Shown: positions 62,808-64,000 of the stretch, piece after piece
Layout of the letters: each line of letters opens with the position of its first letter
Position numbering within the stretch: position 1 is the first letter of the stretch
From: Rhodococcus oxybenzonivorans
GTDB taxonomy: Bacteria > Actinomycetota > Actinomycetes > Mycobacteriales > Mycobacteriaceae
DNA length: 64,000 bases
Direction of reading: 5' to 3'
Assembly: GCF_003130705.1 (NCBI RefSeq)
Contig: NZ_CP021354.1
Coordinates: 496,001 to 560,000 of the forward strand
The notes under the pieces: model-generated
Told to the model about the DNA's origin: nothing
Database searches by the model: none
The model's input: the letters and a program-made list of their open reading frames with translations, nothing else
Program-made: the position numbers and the translations under genes

Positions 62808-63747
62808 TCACCCACGGCTCGCGCGGCAGCCGAGCCGGTTCGAAACGGTCGAGCAGCCCGGCCAGGTCCACTTCCTCGTCGGGCGCGGTGAGTCGCAACG
62901 AGGTGGCCAGCATGGCGAGTACCTGACGAGGGGTGCGCCCCAAAGCCTTCTGGTCGCCGAGCGTGACGGCACCGGCGCGCTTGGCCAGTCTCCGGCCTTC
63001 CTGGTCGAGGGCCAGGGGGACGTGGGCGTACTGGGGCGCCGTCAGTCCGAGCAGTCCGGCCAGGTAGGCCTGACGGGGCGCCGACGACAGCAGATCGTCG
63101 CCGCGCACCACCTGGTCGACGCCCTGGGCTGCGTCGTCGACCACCACCGCGAGGTTGTACGCGGGTGTGCCGTCACCGCGCCGCAGCACGAGGTCGTCGA
63201 CCATCCCGGAATAGCTGCCGTGTAGCAGATCGTCGATCGTGAACGACCCGACCTCGGCGCGCAGGCGCAGGGCGGGGGGACGGCCACCGGCCCGCCGGGC
63301 GTCGCGTTCTTCCGGTGTCAGGTTTCGGCAGATGCCGGGATACGCACCGTGCGGTGCGTGGGGTGCGGACGGGGCCTTCAGTATTTCCCTTCTCGTGCAG
63401 AAGCACTCGTAGGTGAGGCCGGCCGACTCGAGTCGGGTGACCGCGTCCCGGTAGTGCTCGAGCCGGTCCGACTGCACCATGAGGTCCTCGTCCCAGTCGA
63501 GGCCGAGTTCGCGGAGATCTGCCAGTTGCTGCTCGCGGGCGCCCGGGCGGACGCGGTCGAGGTCTTCGACGCGCATCAGGAAACGACGGCCGGTCGACCG
63601 CGCGAACAGCCACGCCAACAGGGCAGTGCGGAGGTTCCCGAGGTGCAGGTCTCCCGACGGGCTGGGCGCGAATCGGCCCGCACCGGCGGTGGCGTTGTTC
63701 GGCTCCGCCTGGGAGAGCGGCGTTATCGGGTGCGGCGACTGGGACAT
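62773..63747 (-). CDS. gluQ: Glutamyl-Q tRNA(Asp) synthetase
   Basis: 324 residues from the ATG at 63747. Catalytic half of GluRS: GRFAPSPSGDLHLGNLRTALLAW (HIGH-type HLGN), zinc site CFCTRREI...YPGICRNL, RRGDGTPAYNLAVVVDDAAQGVDQVVRGDDLL, and RLAKRAGAVT for KMSKS. It lacks the anticodon-binding half and the length fits GluQ. It attaches glutamate to queuosine in tRNA(Asp). The tgt and yhhQ genes are 3-4 kb away. Confidence 0.92.
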   Translation of the reverse strand: MSQSPHPITPLSQAEPNNATAGAGRFAPSPSGDLHLGNLRTALLAWLFARSTGRRFLMRVEDLDRVRPGAREQQLADLRELGLDWDEDLMVQSDRLEHYRDAVTRLESAGLTYECFCTRREILKAPSAPHAPHGAYPGICRNLTPEERDARRAGGRPPALRLRAEVGSFTIDDLLHGSYSGMVDDLVLRRGDGTPAYNLAVVVDDAAQGVDQVVRGDDLLSSAPRQAYLAGLLGLTAPQYAHVPLALDQEGRRLAKRAGAVTLGDQKALGRTPRQVLAMLATSLRLTAPDEEVDLAGLLDRFEPARLPREPWVITLPTTPPQSP

Positions 63748-63763
63748 CGGCGAGGCGGTGGGG

Positions 63764-64000
63764 TCAGCTGGCCAGTTCGATCGCCGACGTCGTCGGCACG
63801 ACCTCGGCGCCTTGCAGAACCATGGCAATCTGGATGTCGAGGGCGTGCTCGAGGTACTCCGGCGGGTACAGGCCGGGGCTTCCGAGCGCATGGAGCGCGA
63901 GGCCGTCGACGGCGGCGAGCAGCAACGCCGCGCGTGTTTCGGCCTCGTGGACGCCCATGCCGATCAACACCGCGGACAGCTTGGTACGGATGGTGAACAG
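63764..64000 (-). CDS. TetR-family regulator, C-terminal part (runs off the window)
   Basis: The frame is open from the window edge at 64000 to the stop at 63764 (78 residues): LFTIRTKLSAVLIGMGVHEAETRAALLLAAVDGLALHALG, then a helix with DIQIAMVLQG. The pattern is the ligand-binding half of TetR regulators of the same type as the remnant at 1103. The DNA-binding half lies outside. It follows gluQ at 17 bases upstream, on the same strand. Confidence 0.75.
   Translation of the reverse strand: MFTIRTKLSAVLIGMGVHEAETRAALLLAAVDGLALHALGSPGLYPPEYLEHALDIQIAMVLQGAEVVPTTSAIELAS

Overview
The window is high-GC actinobacterial DNA, almost certainly from a mycolic-acid-bearing genus and most like a large-genome Rhodococcus. 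The evidence is a galactan-forming gene set (glfT1, glfT2, wzm, wzt), the rhamnose-linker genes rmlA, rmlB and rmlC, an antigen-85-like mycolyltransferase, a mycolic-acid-type cyclopropane synthase, the proteasome activator Bpa, DUF3618 and MMPL proteins, and frequent GTG starts. Several blocks keep the gene neighbourhood known from Mycobacterium: tadA, its partner and tyrA; the aromatic aminotransferase; and the quinone oxidoreductase, desulfurase-like protein, Bpa, wzm, wzt and glfT1.

Layout. 1-3.2 kb: a truncated dehydrogenase, the 3' stump of a TetR gene, then a retron-like unit (structured ncRNA candidate plus reverse transcriptase) and a two-helix membrane protein. 3.2-16.9 kb: cell-wall block with rmlC/rmlA facing rmlB, a thioredoxin-reductase-like enzyme facing its likely XRE-cupin regulator, glfT2, rsgA, the wzm-wzt-glfT1 operon and bpa. 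17-22.8 kb: quinone reductase/MarR pair, tRNA-Ser, an ArsR-led four-gene operon, and an ESX-type cassette (YbaB, WXG100, WXG100-like) without a toxin domain. 23-34.5 kb: secreted esterase and nucleotidase, pat, a DLH-fold protein, tRNA-Ser/tRNA-Arg, LysR/SnoaL pair, an MFS exporter, and a penicillin-binding-like lipoprotein. 34.5-37.5 kb: nitroreductase pseudogene, a methyltransferase, and an orphan cytosine methylase with Vsr. 37.6-44.9 kb: membrane protein plus glycolipid-binding protein, tyrA, the tadA pair, CsbD, tRNA-Ser, and a TetR-controlled membrane protein/diiron-like pair. 45-57 kb: envelope-stress operon, YceI, sterol-desaturase-like protein, Rrf2, TetR-MMPL and a heterodimeric ABC exporter. 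57-64 kb: cyclopropane synthase, then tgt, yhhQ and gluQ (queuosine salvage and use) interleaved with low-complexity membrane proteins, and the 3' end of another TetR gene.

The most interesting items are the candidate retron at about 1.36-2.78 kb with paired flanking repeats and hairpins upstream of its reverse transcriptase; a 29-bp tandem repeat that creates two tiny overlapping ORFs in front of wzt; two dispersed families of intergenic hairpins; two SigB/SigF-like promoters in front of stress-type genes; and enzymes that appear to lack a key catalytic residue. All calls come from reading the sequence; no database search or folding program was run.
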